Shown here in pieces: positions 22,661 to 37,042 of a stretch of DNA of 64,000 nt; within the stretch, counting starts at the first letter, position 1; each line of letters opens with the position of its first letter. The stretch comes from Solenopsis invicta. Taxonomy: Eukaryota; Arthropoda; Insecta; Hymenoptera; Formicidae. The DNA lies in contig NC_052679.1 of NCBI RefSeq assembly GCF_016802725.1, positions 12,443,463-12,507,462 of the forward strand, written 5' to 3'. A program made the position numbers and the translations under genes. The notes under the pieces are model-generated. The model did not search any database. It had not been told where the DNA came from and worked only from the letters and a program-made list of their open reading frames with translations.

Positions 22661-25573
22661 CCTGTGTAATAGAATTAATAGATCAATGCCACGTGGCCCT
22701 ATGTATGTATAACATCGCTCCGCGTATAAGTGTAGGTATCAATTATACATTGAGAAAAATGTTACGTATTTGGTTCCGTTTTATAATATCCGTACATTCT
22801 TTGGTACTGAGTCATTCCCGGATGCAACACGTAACACGCAACAGAATTGATGGAACTCCGCCATTCAAATGCATAAAAAATGAAAATTGCGACAATTTTT
22901 GATCTAAAAGGCGAAAGCGGCAATGTTAAAGGCGCAAGTTTAATGGAGATCTATAACCGTATAATAAATTAATTTGATTTTAATGGAAAAATATGGCTAA
23001 AAAATTCACTAAAATTTTACTGAAATTTTAAAACAATTTTAACAAAATCTCAATGAAATTTAATCAAATTTGAAATAACATTTTACGTTTTTTATAAATA
23101 TTTTTATCGAAATTGAATAAAATTGAATACAATCGATGAAAATACGTGATCTTATAGAGTACCGAAATTTCTCAAAAACATCTTAGAAATATTTGAACTA
23201 AAAAATGAATTTTATAAAATAGTTTTATAAAAGTTGTGAAATATGTCTCTAATATTTTTGAACGTTACTACTTTATATTTTGAGATTTAATATAAAATAA
23301 GTGTTTTAATATTGATCTTTATACATCAATTATATATGCGTAGTACTCAATTATATGTCTATTTTGTAGGGTAACAAATACAATATAACAATTACGAATA
23401 ATTGAAATAAACTTGATTTATAAAGCTAATAAATTTCGAATAATACGCAGATATCTATATATCACAGGTGCTTGCAGCAATGGTGCTGTAATATTGTAAC
23501 ATTGCGTATTTCAAAAATTTTGTGCAATATTTAGTAACGTTGCAGCAAAAATATTTTAAAAATAATGTAAAAAATAATATCCTTTGTTTAACCTATGAGT
23601 TTTCTATTGATTGGCTGATTTGCTTACTGTTTAATTTTTCTATATGTCAGTAGCCTATTAGTGAATAAAACAAAAAATAAACCAATTTTTAGATGTTGAT
23701 TTTATCTCATTAGAGTAAATCGGACAGCAAAAACATATTTGTTACATATTAAGACATCCTCTATATATGTCATAATTATTTGAATGTTTGAGTTACAAAT
23801 TACAATTATTATAGTGGATAGTTTTGAAACCCACTATTAAAAAAGTATATTTATACACGTAAGAGTAAGTTACAACTTATAAATAAAATTATTCTTTATA
23901 ATAATTAAACAATTTGCAAAAGTTAAATAATTATAAAAATATTTACATAATATGTCACCAATAAATAACGTACACTTTTTTTTAATTTAATACAAAAGTA
24001 AAAATATGAATATAATATAATAAATATTATGTATACTATTATCATATACTATGACAAAAATGTTCAGTTTATATAAAAACTATAAAATTATTATTATGCT
24101 TTTCTATTTAATATAACGATATATTTACATAATTAAAGGTAAATGTACTAATTTTTATAAAAACATACAATTTTATATAATTCTATTAAAAGAAGCTATC
24201 AACACTAACATATCATTTTGTTTTTAGTTTATATTTTTTAAACAAATGCTAATAATTAAATTTTAATTAATACAAATTAGAAAGTGGCTTTATCATATGA
24301 TATAGACGTTTATAATATTGTTTTATATTTTGCAATAATTAATGTTTTTATAATATATGTACATGCATCTACACACATATACTTACATTTCAATTTAAAT
24401 TTCTCCCTTTCGAACTATGTGATATAATTTAACAGTGAAAATCTTGAGGTTCTTCCTGTTTGAAAATATATGTTTATAAGTAGATATCGAATTTGAAAGT
24501 TTAACATGACGTTCTGAGTGTTTCACACGCGCCTTTATGCTTTTTTTTTATGACTAAAAATTGCTCGCAAATTGTTCGAATCAGAGATCAAATGGAACAC
24601 TTATAAATATGTTTCAACAGTTGATAGAATAGATAAAATTGATGAAAACAGAACGGTGATTTGACGATTTCTTTGTTATCTTCTCGTTCTTTTATCCAGG
24701 TTCTCTGAGCTCGCAAACGTTCGCGACGTGCGATAGAGTAACTATCTCGTCACCTCTCTGAGGTAAATTACAAAGGCCGAGGGTGGACGTGCTATTTATA
24801 ATGTTTATTGCGGTTGCATTAAAAGGGGCCGCTGGCTAACCGCGAAGCAATAGCATCTGAAAATTGACGTTGCCTGCATAAAAAAAAGGAAAAAAGAGCG
24901 TAATACGTCCTGAATTGCATCCGAACCGCCGCATCTCCATCCATCCATAAATTCATTCTTCTATAGCCCCCTTTTATAGGCTAAACTCATCGACTTGACA
25001 ATTTTTCCAACTTTAATATCAAATCATCTTGATAAAAAAAAATGTCAAAGAGAACCTATGTTGTCTCGTAATAATTTATTAAAGTATTTATATATTTTAT
25101 GTGTATACTTATTTTTTATAATTTGAGGTATTTTTTTAAACTGTCTAATATATATGTCTAATATATAAACGAATAAGATTTTATGTATAAAGCATTGCGC
25201 ACAAAACTGATTTATTCTAAAATGATTTATTTAATATCTAATATTAAAATTTGTAATAATATTTATCCTTTTTTAATGTAATTTTTTGAAGTGTTCTCAG
25301 TATTGAAATGATTACTAAGTTTTGTCGCAACATTAGTCACGGTTACATTAACTTTGTGTGATGAATTCTGATGATGATTACTGAAAAAAATCAAGGCGTA
25401 GGTATTTTTTTCTTAGAATTACGCTTTGTTGTAATTTCCTCTCGTTGGTTTCGCGGTGCGTTTAACTTCGCGATATGACAGCCGAAACTAGAACGTAAAG
25501 TGAAACGCACAGAATAACGAGCCGAGTTGTTTATTTTTCTCAACGAAATCTTGAGTATGGCTTAAAAGAATCT

Positions 25574-25846
25574 TAAACTGACGGACTTATCGACATTACA
25601 GAGTATAAAATTCTCCGAATTAGTTTTACAGAATTTATTACTTTTTTTACATGTTAAAACACATTTTTACACATAAGCTTCAAAAAATTATAAAATTATT
25701 CATATAATTTTTTAATTTTTTTTTTTCTTAAGTTTGAATATCCTGCCATTATTCTTCTGTATATTTTAAATATGTAAAATTTTTAATTCTGTAAAGCTAA
25801 TTTGTAGAGTTTTATACCTTGTAACGTCGATTAGTCCGTCAGTTTA
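25574..25846. repeat. MITE with about 65-bp inverted repeats
   Basis: Ends are AAACTGACGGACTTATCGAC on the left and the near complement on the right, continuing inward through GTATAAAA and TTTTACAGAATT. It lies just upstream of the first visible scribble exon and has no ORF. Confidence 0.75.
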
Positions 25847-26057
25847 TTACTTTTTTTAGTTAGGCAAGTATGTAAAGTTAAGAGAATGCTTTGTTTAGCT
25901 ATTCTGTGGAAATGTAATTTTTAAGAAGTTGTCAAAAAATTTGTTTGAGAAAATTACGATACAATATTTAAATAATATTACTCTAAATAATATTTATCGC
26001 ATACGTGTCTGAAAAGAGATTTAAAATACTGAAAGACTAAGACTTATTCTATTTTAG

Positions 26058-26136
26058 ATATACCAGATATTCCTGAAAATATCAAGAATTTACAAGTGCT
26101 ACAGGTGGCAGATTTTAGCAGTAATCCTATTCAAAG
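26058..26136 (+). CDS. scrib: scribble visible exon 1 (LRR)
   Basis: The acceptor is TTCTATTTTAG and the donor AAG|GTAATT. It enters with two bases of a split codon and leaves in phase 2. The translation includes IPDIPENIKNLQVLQVADFS, the part of the LRR domain where fly Scribble has a closely similar segment. The preceding exon was not found in the window. Confidence 0.9.
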
Positions 26137-29100
26137 GTAATTCAATTACTCTTATTTTTTTCTGCTTTTTAATTTAAATAACTATAATTTTATAGTATGT
26201 GCATTATTTTGCAATATCTCTTTTCTTATTCTCGATAGCATTTTAGATATTTTCTAAAATGATTCAAAATTATATATCCTTCATTGATCATTTTTTTTCA
26301 GACTTCCAGCAGGATTTGTACAGCTAAGAAATTTAACTGTACTTGGACTTAATGACATGTCTCTTACACACTTGCCACCTGATTTTGGAAGGTAACATTC
26401 AAGTAAACTTTAAATACAATATCTTATATATCAAGTATTATTATATATTTTAATTTCTGTAAAAACCAAATATTGTAAATCCAAAAAGTTAAATTTTTAG
26501 GAAACTAAAGAAATTTCTCATTTTCAAATCGTTCATTTTGTAAATATAGTAATTTCTTTCCAGACTTATTCTAGATAAATAAGTATATAAAATTTTAACT
26601 TATATAGGTATATAAAATTTTAACTTATATACCTATAATAATCTTATAAACTTTAATTAATATTTTGAAGACTCATTTAAAACAATAAGAATCTTTGGAA
26701 AAACTTGTTTGATTCTTCTGTTAATCACAGGATACTATCGAAAAAACCTAAAATCAGGGAATTTTATTCTTGAAAATCATGCATTTTTATGGATTTTTAT
26801 TATAACTCAAAGAAATTTTTAGAATTTAAATTTAAACTTTGTTTCTTTTTGACAAAATTTTTACTTTTATCTAATTTTTTTTAATTTTTGATAATAGAAA
26901 AAGTTTTCTCTAATTTTTAATAATACCAAATGTCAACAATCAATTAGCAATAAATATAGCATACACAACTATATACATTTATGTACATTTTTATGTGATT
27001 TGCACATTTTTATCAAAAATTAGTAACACTAAAGACAGTACATTGTTCTTATTTGGCGTTATGTGTTAACATTAAGAAAAATAATTTTATTATATCAACA
27101 ATGAAAAATAATTTATATTAATAAAAGCGTATATAATTGACTGCCTTTTGGTAATCAAATAAAAATTCTTGTTATTATGTAACTCCAAATTTTATAATAC
27201 AATATTTAATAGCTTTAATATAATGCGGTAATTACGAAATTCTGATTCTATCTAATATATTTGATCTAATTAATATAACAAGATTTTTTTTAGTGCAATT
27301 TAATGCTTTGCATTCTATGCTTTTTGTAAGCTGGATTATTGATATCAAATTTTATTGATGATAAATTTTAATGTCATTTAATTCATATTATTTATTTTTA
27401 TTACTTTATCAATTTTAATATTCAAAATTTAATTAACGTTTCTTTATATAATTAACATTAAAAGATATAATAAAAATTTTGCAGTTACATTTAAAAAACT
27501 CTCTAATCTTACCTGGAATTTTAAATAAAATTTTTAGAAAAACCGGAAATTTTTAGGAAATTTTTTTGCAAAATTTGAGTACACATCCTCTAATCATGAA
27601 ATATTTTCCATTTACCTTTCTTCATAACATTAATAATGATAAAGGTGAAGAAATATCATTTAATATATAAATTAAGTTTACTTATATACAAAATTGTACA
27701 AATTATTGTTAACAATTCTTTTTACATTTCTCTTTAAGTAAAATAATTCAAATATGACAATTTTTCTCCGCTTATATAATAAATATAAGAAAGTTTTAAG
27801 CTTTGATAAATACTATTTTATATAATTAGATTAATTTTTGAGGATTTATTTTTAAAAAATTAAAAAATCTCGGAATTTGTTTTACTTTCTCTCTTTCTTG
27901 CGAAAATTTTGTATTTATTACGTATTTATATTTCTCATTTTCTATCTGATTTTTTAAATTATATTTTATTATGAAATTATTCACAATATGACATTATTGA
28001 TAGAGAATTGATTTAATATCATAACCTTGATTTAAAAAAAATGGACTTATTTAGTTTTTGTAGAAAACTTTTCAACTCTTTATTTATTACTTTATAAATC
28101 AAAAAACATATTTGTTTTGTAGCTTGGAAGCATTACAGTCACTGGAATTGAGAGAAAATTTACTCAAATCTTTGCCTGAATCGCTTTCCCAACTTTTAAA
28201 ACTTGAACGGTTAGATCTTGGTGATAATGAAATAGAGGAATTGGTAAGTTTATGTAAATTTTTTAATTGTAAAATTATATAATACTAGATTAACACAAGC
28301 GCCATTTTTTAAATTTTATGTTTACATATAACTAAATATAAATAATACGAATTAAAAAAATTATACATTTATGATTAAGAATAATTTGTCACAAATGACA
28401 TCATGTTCTTGATGACACATTATGAATAAATAAAAATAGAATATGATTTGATTAATTATTACCCTATCAATAGACTATATTTTTTAAATATTTATTTTTT
28501 ATTATAACGTTTTTTAAATATTTAAAAAACATTTAAAAAATATTGTTTCCTGATAGGGTAAATGTTTATAAAATTATCATTAATAGTAATATACGTTAAT
28601 ATCACATTCTTAATACCCGTATGTACAACTTTTTTATGTTTTTTATATAACCAAAATCTACACAAAACTTAAAATTTAAACATGTTATAATTATTTATTT
28701 TATAATTATTTAATATACAATAACGTTTATACTTAGCACGTGATACGATTGCATTTTTGTATTAAAAACAAATATTATACACGAGTCATCAACTTCCAAG
28801 CACACGAGATTATCATATCTCAATAACTTCTGAATTGATCAAGTTCTAAATACTCTCAAACGGTGGGTCAAAGTTCTATAATGAAAATGTTTTTATTTTT
28901 TCTGTCCGTATTCTACGAACGGAGATATTACAATGAAATTTCACCTCTGAAATTGTATTTTCTGAGATATACGTGGTTATTAAAAGAAAATTTTTAAACT
29001 TGTGTTTAATTGTATTCTTAATTTCATTTGTCCTTTATTTAAAAATCTTTACATTCTCAGCCTTTTTTAAATCCTTTCTACTTTCTACTTTTTTTCTGTT

Positions 29101-32100
29101 TTACACTCTCACAATTTTTCTTCCTTTTTTCTTATATTATTTCACACATTTTTTAAAATTTTTACTAAAAGAGATAATGTTCGGTTAATGAAATGGTAAT
29201 TCTGAAAACACAAAATGTCACTATATCATAATATGCATCTATTATTAAAAAAAACTTTTAAATTTGTGTACAACTGCATTCTTAATTTTTTTCGTACTTT
29301 ATTTAAAATTTTACCTTCTCCACCTTCTTTTATTTCTTTCTGTTTTCTATTTTTTACTTATTTTGTACTCACAATTTTTCCTCCTTCTTACATTATTTCA
29401 TGTCTCTTCGTTTCTCTACTTTTATTGCACATATTTTAAAATTTTTACTAAAAGAGGTAATGTTTGATTAAAGAAATTTCCATTTCTATAATACAAAACC
29501 TCATAACATGTTATGAAATTTTATGTTATAGAAATGGAAATACGATATTCATCCATTATTTAAAAAATCCTCAAACTCGCGTTTAATTGCATTTTTAATT
29601 TATTTTGTTCTTTATTTACAAATCTTTACCTTTACATAATATAGGTATTCAAAGATTATTTTATTTTACATATATTGAGTGTTATACAAAAATTACAAAT
29701 TTATAAAATTTTAATTAATTTAAGCAAGTTAAAATAGCATATTAATTTTTTTTAAGATGTAGATAAAAATATTTGTCGTTTTTAAAAAGATTGAACTTCT
29801 CTTCAATTAGATTTTATAAATTCGCTATTTATGTCCTTGTATTTTTGGAACTCATTGTGCTAGAATTTTATTAATACATTTGTGTGCTTCCATCTTATTA
29901 TTTATAAACTTCTTTTAATAATTTTAGTACTTTAAAATATTAAATATTAATTGTATCAATAAATACTTGCGAATTTCACCCATACCATGCCCCCTCCCCC
30001 CTTATCTTTATTCCTTATCTTCCTTACCCCTTCCACTCTCGTTACCGCCTCCGTTGCTTTCACTATCTTTTCTATCTTTCTTTTTAATACCTCCTTTCCC
30101 TCCTCCTTTACTCTTACCCTTTTTATAATTATATTCCCCTTCTTCTCCTCTCTTTCCCTCTTTTCTCTTCCTAATTCTAGTTTTCTTATCTTTTCTTCCA
30201 GTTCCTTTATCTCATCCTTCCCCCTTATCTGTATCTGCTCTATCTCTTCCCCTTTATTCTTCTCCCTTCCTCCCTTCTCCTTCTCCACCCTTCCCCTACC
30301 TTTCTCTATATCCTCTACTCTTCTCTCCAAATTGTCTACTCTTTTCTTCATTTCCTCCATTCATTCTCTCATCACTTCCCTACTTTCCCTCAATTCTCTC
30401 AATTGCTTTTCATTTTCTTAAAACCTTCCCTCACTTCCCTTAATATCTCTCTTAGCCCTCCTTTTTCTTGTCTTACCGGCGATTTCTTTACCTTATTGCT
30501 CCTCTTAAAGATTTCTTTTTCCTCTACTCTACTCTCCTCTCCCTGTTCACCCTTCCTTTGTTCTCCTTTCTTCAACAATTTTAGCAGCGGCGCACTGTTT
30601 GATCTATCCCTCATCTTTCTGCTTTGCTCGGCCTTCCTACTCTTCTCTTTTCCTCTTCATTCCCTTCTACTTCCTTTTCCTTCTTCTTCCCTCCCTCTTT
30701 TCCTTCCTCCATTTTGTCTTTCTTCTAACCTGCCAACTTTCCAATTCAAAAGTTTATTTACTTGCAGTTGGGTTAAATTTTTTTTTTTTGAAATATGTAT
30801 GTAAATAAAATGTAAATGAAAAAAATTTTTAATTAAGTAATCTATTTTTGCAGTTCTAGAAAAATTTACTAGAAAATATGACTCTTTTTATATTTAAGAT
30901 AATCACACTTTAATCTAAGAAAACAATTTAATTAAGTTTATTAATATTTTTAGCTTATTTGTAAAATCATTATATAAATGTAGAAAATGTAAAAATACAA
31001 AATTATATACTAAGATAATATATCAGTTACTCAAAAGTTACTTCAATTCAAAATTTCCCGCAACTGCACTTACTCTCTCCTGCTATGCTTCTCACTTCTA
31101 CCGCCCGATGTCGCTACCCTCCCTTTTTTTGCTTCCTCTACTCTCTGTACCTGCTCTCCCGTCTAATCTCCAAATTCCGTCTCAACCCTACTATCACTCA
31201 TGTCTCACTATTCCCTTACCCCTGCCCTATCCCTTATTTTCCCAACTTCACCTGCTACTTCTCTGTCCCCTTACCTCCTTGCGCTCCAATCCTGCCCTCC
31301 TTCTTCCCAATCTCACCAAACACACCTTACAAGCACGCGACTATCACTCTCGCTACCGGAAACGGAAGTCCTACAGAAATTTTTATTTTTATGACAAAAA
31401 TCATAAAAATATCAACATGACATTTACCCATTATTAAAAAAGACCTTTAAATCAGTATTTAATAGCATTCTTAATTTTATTCATTTTTTATTTGAAAATC
31501 TTAACATTCTTCAATAGCTTTATTTCTTTTTTTCTTTCAATTTTATTTCTATTCAAAACTATTTTGATTTTTTCTTTTTTCTTTTTTATATTACTCTATT
31601 CAAAAATCTTTACCTTCTGCAACATCTTCAATTCCTTTCTCCTTTCAAATTTATTTTCATTCTACACTCTTTTGATTCTTTCTCTTTTTTCCTATCTTTT
31701 TTTATTATTCTACTTCTCTTCTTTTCTATATCGTGATTTCAAATTTTTAAAAAACTTTATTAAAATACGTAATAATCTATTAGAGAAATTTTTATTTTTA
31801 TGACACAAAATATCAAAATATTATGTATGGCGAATATTATGTAATATCATAGTATTCGCCCATTATTAAAAAAATTTGGTGTTTAATTGATGTTTACTTT
31901 ATTCATCCTTTATTTTAAAATCTTTACTTTCACCAACACTTTCAATTTATTTTTTCTTTCAATTTTATTTTTATTTTAAACTCCTTTGTCTCTTTCTTTT
32001 TTCTTCCTTTTTTTCATATTATTTTATTAAAAAATTTTTATCTTCTCCAACACCTTGAATTCCTTTCTCCATTTAATTTTATTTTCATTCTACACTCCTT

Positions 32101-35100
32101 TGATCCTTCTTTTTTATATTATTCTATTTTTTTTCTATATTTTGATTTTACATTTTTAAAAATTTTTACTAAAATACATAATATTCTATTACAGAAATTG
32201 TTATTTTTATGACACAAAATATCATGTAATATTTGCCCAATATTTAAAAAAACCTTTAATCTGGTGTTTAATTGATGTCTTTACTTTATTCATCTTTTAT
32301 TTAAGAATTTTTATTTTTTGCAACACTCAATTTATTTCTTTTTTTAATTTTATTTTTATTCTGAACTCTTTTGATCCTTCCGTCTTCCTTCCTTTCTTCC
32401 TTTTTATATTATTCTATTCAAAAATCTTTACGTTCTTCAACACCTTGAATTCCTTTCTGCATTTAATTTTATTTTCATTCTACATTTCTTTGATCCTTTT
32501 TTTTATATTATTCTATTTCTTTTTTATTTCACATTTTTAAAAAACTTTACCAAAATACATAATATTTTATTAGAGAAATTTTTATTTTTATGACAGTATA
32601 TCAAAATATCACGTAATATTTGCCTATTATTAAAAAAACTTTTAATTTGGTGTTTGATTGATGTCTTTAATCACTTTTTAAAAATCTTTACCTTTTCATC
32701 ATCATTAACATTTTCTTGTCTAGTTCACATTTTTGATACAATAATGGAATTTGTATATAGCATAGACATAGGATATACAGACCGAGCATACGAGGAGTGG
32801 GGATGTCAGAAATTAGTTGAAAGAACGTTGAACATTGAACACGTTTTGTAGACAAACAGAGAAAGCAGAAAAAGATAAAATACTGGTACAAAGTATGCTA
32901 CCTCTTTTTAGTTTCTGATGCATGAGTTTTACATCCACTTTACGAATGCTCGGTCTATATATCCTATGTCTATGGTATATAGCTTTTTATTTATAACGCA
33001 TTAGGACTGCACCCATAATTGTACTGTGCATAGCTTGAATTCGTGTCGCTGTAATATTCACCCATTATTTAAAAATAAACTTTCCAATCCGTGTTCAATA
33101 GCATACTAAATTTTTTTCAACTTTCATACAAAAATCTTTATTTTCTCCACATCCTGTAAATCCTTTCTCTTTTCTATTTTTTATTATTTTAAACTTCTTT
33201 GATTCTTTCTCCTTCCTTTTTTTCTTTTTACATTATTTTATTCTTTTTTTTTTGTTTGTATTTTTTACACATTATGTAAAACTTTTATTACAGGAGAAAA
33301 TATTATATTAAGGAAAATTTTATTTTTATAACGCAAAATATTAACCCTTAAACACATCGATTCTTTAAAATACGGAAACACATTTTTGGATCTGGGAGAC
33401 TTTTTTAACTTTGAGAAGCTATAACTTTGATTACAATCAATATTTTTTTACGATTATTTTTTAAAAACAAAAGTTTAAAATCTCAGGAGTATGACTGCAC
33501 AATCGGTATTGGCGAAAAATAATTAATTGTGAAGTTGTAAAAGCAAAATCATTAAGCAAAAATGAGAAATTGGTTAAAAATCCACTTTTCTTTCAAAAAA
33601 TCATATTTTCGCAACAAAAGACGTTTAAGGACTTTCAAATACGGCGTTTTAAAGCTAAAGAGTCACACTTTCAAAATAAAATTTGGCAAAATCATTTCTT
33701 TTAAAAAGTATAATTATGTAACATGGAGAATATGAGGTATTTTTGGGCATCTAAAAATTTACTTAAAAAAAAAATCATATCTTTGCAACAAAAAACTTTA
33801 AAGAACTTTACAATACGGCGTTTTAAAGCTAAAGATTCATACTTTCAATAAAAAATTATATTATTGTCATTTCTATTAAAAAATGTACTCATGTAACAAG
33901 GCGCATATGAGGTATCTTTGATTAAATTGTGTCTAAAATTGAAAATTAATGTGTTTCATGATATATTTTGGAAAAACTTTTTTTTTTTACACTATTTTAT
34001 AGTATTCCAACTTTAGACAGAGTATATGCGAGTAACATCCGCAAACCGACCTTCGAACGTATTTTGTCCAGTTTTTTTATGTAAAATACAAAAAAAGTTT
34101 CACTTATACACTATATGGGTCGCATTGACTCTAACAAAACTTTGCTGCCGTGCCGTTCGAATTTTAGTAGACCAAAAAAGTTGATCAACCATATCAATCG
34201 AAAGAGGAAATATCAAACTTTTTTTACGTCTAGGTCCGAACCCCCTATCTCATTTCGTCTTCACATAGCAAGCGTTTAAAACTTCATATGGGGTCTTTTA
34301 GACCCACTTATGTGTTTAAGGGTTAAAACATGTAATATTCACCCATTATTAATAAAACATTCAATCCAATGTTTATACATATTCTTTACTTGTTTCATCA
34401 TTTATTTTAAACTTTTAGTTTCTCCGCATTCTTTAATTTATTTTTATTTTTTTTCTATTTCGCATTTCTTTAAATCTTTCTCATTCATTCTTACATTATA
34501 TTATTTCTGATCTTTTTTTTTATCTTTATTTTACACCTATCAAAATCTTTACTAAAAGAGATATTGTTTTATTCAGGAAATTTTCATTTTTATAATATAA
34601 AATATTAAAATATCATGAGATTTTACAATTTTTTAAATGGAACGACCTACTTTTTATTACATATTCTTGTAGCTTATTTCGTTTCCAAAACACTATAAAC
34701 AAATGTTTTCTTGTTAAGTATTTTTTGAGTTGTGAGGCTTGAAAGTTAATTTTTTAAGAAATACACTTTAGATCAAAAAATTAAAAAAAAAACTGGTGTT
34801 TGATATTTTTTTAAATGCTATGTAATAATGGCCATATTTTTTTATCATACCGCCGGCTTTAGCGTTACCCGATGTACACCGCGAGGAGGTAGCACGGTCG
34901 GATTTTGTACATCATATAGCCCTTAAAAGGGCTGATCTTGTAATTAATTTTTTTAAGCAATAAGGTGCTCAAAAGTGGCACTGTTAACCTGTTGACAAAG
35001 CTGGATTTGGCGTTGAAAATGAGTAACAGTATGCAGAAGAGTATCGCGTATGATATTATTGCACGCTATTCGAATTCTTTCTATCATATCGGCTCTAGTG

Positions 35101-36984
35101 GTTGGTCTTTCTCGATAGACATAATCTTTGAGGAAGCCCCACAAGTAGAAGTCAGGAGCAGTTAAATCTGGTGACCTTGATGGCCACTTAATTGGACCTC
35201 CTCTGCCTATCCACTTTTCAGGATACATTTCATTAAGGTAGTTCCTTACGACGTGTGCAAAATGTGTAGGAGCACCATCTTGCTGAAACCACATTTTCAT
35301 TCTTGTATGCAGATCAACGTTTTCTAGCAAAAATGAAGATTGTCTCTTAGCAGTTGCAAGTAACTTTCACCGTTGACAATGTTATCAAAACAATAGGGAC
35401 CAATGAGATAGCCATTTACAATTCCGCACCACACATTGACGGTCCAGCGGTGTTGATGATCTACTTGCTGCATCCAATGTGGGTTCACGGGGGCCCATTA
35501 GTGGCTGTTGTGTCGATTCAATGATCCATCACTGTGAAATGTGGCTTCGTCAGAGAACATTACGAACTTCAAAAAGTTTTCATTGTTTTGAATTTGCTGT
35601 ACTGCCCACTGACAAAACAATAGCCGTTCTTTGTGATCCTGCTCATTTAACGCTTGCCTCAAGGACAAATGGTATGGATGGTATGGGTACTTCACGACTT
35701 TCAAGTATCTTTGCGCAGTGTCTCTTGGGATACCAATTTGAATTTGAATTTGCGCGTTGATATGTTAGGGTTCAAATGAACTGCCGCCAAAACTGTAAGA
35801 AAGCACGCATTTATACGATAATCGTCGATCATACGTCGTTTTCGTTGTCGCCGAATATTTCCTCTTCGAATTCTTGATTCAATTTTGCGAATTGCGGAAG
35901 CATTCGGGTAATGCAGTCGCATAGGATATTGTCTACGATACAATACTGCTGCTCTTTTATAAAAACGGTGACATTCTCCTAGAACAAGGAAAATATCCAC
36001 GATTTTATTCGGAGAGTAATCACATTCCGCCCGATTCTCAGATGATGTAAATTTAACAATTTGTTCAGAAATCGAAGTAACAGATAATGAAAACTTTCAC
36101 ACACAAGGAAGACACAAAACAAAAGATTTTATTGACTTTAAGATTCAGATGTAACTACTTGGATATAACGTGGATACAGTGTGGATACAATGTAAACACT
36201 CATGTGTCCTTGAACCAAGCGTTAAATGAGCAGGATCACGAAGAACGGCAATTGTTTTGACAGTGGGCAGTACAGCAAATTCAAAACGATGAAAACTTTT
36301 TGAAGTCTGCTCCTGACTTTTGAGTACTTCTACATACTGTTACTCATTTTCAACGCTGAATCCAGCTTTGTCAACAGGTTAATGGTGCCACTTTTGAGCA
36401 CTTTATTGCTTAAAAAGATCAATTATAACATCAGCCCTTTTAAGGGCTACATGATGTACAAAATGTAGCACGACCGTGCTACCTCTTTGCGGTGTATATC
36501 GGGTAACGCTAAAGCCGGCGGTATGATGAAAAAATATAACCATTATTACATAGCATTTAAAAAAATATCAAACACCTGTTTTTTTTTAATTTTTTTATCT
36601 AAAGTGTATTTCTTGAAAAATTAACTTTTAAACCTCACAACTCGAAAAATACTGAACAAAAAAACATTTGTTTATAGTGTTTTGAAAACGTCTCGAGATA
36701 AGCTACAAGAATATGTAATAAAAAGTAGGCCGTTCTATTTAAAAAATTGAAAGTGACCTTCACGTGGCCTTCAAGCAACTATTCAAGGTCAAATTAATAA
36801 CACCAACTTATGTCACCCTCGAAGCCATATAACTTTTGTCTGAAACATTTTTGCTGAAAATGCTTAGTTTTCGAAATATTTTAGGGGATACTTTAAAATC
36901 GGTCACCCGGTGTATATATATATATATACATATACATATACATATATATATACATATATATATATACATATATATATGATATAC

Positions 36985-37042
<58 letters not shown>

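Larger units (their letters stand above)
21066..26057. other. AT-rich stretch before the first visible scribble exon
   Basis: No exon or gene is recognised. It holds several MITEs and a polypyrimidine tract, listed separately. A moderately GC-rich patch at about 24700-24870 is unassigned. If the 5' exons of scribble lie upstream of the window, this is intronic sequence. Confidence 0.4.
28970..34600 (+). repeat. Degenerate tandem array in intron 3, unit about 250-430 bp
   Basis: At least nine diverged units start near 28975, 29228, 29555, 31426, 31853, 32230, 32615, 33053 and 34330. Each has a CCATTATTAAAAAA-like start, a GTGTTTAATTG segment, then CTTTATTTAAAAATCTTTAC and a T/C-rich stretch. 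Later insertions separate some units (retrotransposon fragment 29965-31415, MITE 32754-32985, TTAA element 33345-34322). The Leu/Phe-rich frames here are compositional. Confidence 0.75.
34627..36912. mobile_element. Palindromic DD41D mariner-like element
   Basis: Arms of about 400 bp, 34627-35043 and 36318-36749, are inverted copies with words such as TTATTACATATTCTTGTAGC and GCGTTACCCGATGTACACCG on the left. The left half carries a near full-length minus-strand transposase; the right arm carries an internally deleted plus-strand copy of the same gene. Beyond the right arm, GGTCACCCGGTGTA at about 36898-36911 resembles a mariner-type terminus, while the matching left terminus is missing. Confidence 0.8.

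Noticed and set aside
22409..22902. Open frames of 86 and 140 codons
   Set aside because: They run over a polypyrimidine tract and encode Leu/Pro/Phe/Ser-rich low-complexity peptides; no domain and no splice support.
1..26057. Search for the missing first LRR exons of scribble
   Set aside because: I read the region for the expected N-terminal LRR codons with splice borders and found none I could support; they probably lie upstream of the window.
28973..29467. Several Leu/Phe-rich frames that look like membrane proteins
   Set aside because: They follow from T-rich units of the intronic tandem array and are not conserved between units.
30403..31437. Plus-strand frames up to 133 codons
   Set aside because: Shadows of the A/G-rich minus-strand ORF1-like fragment and its flanking sequence; low complexity.
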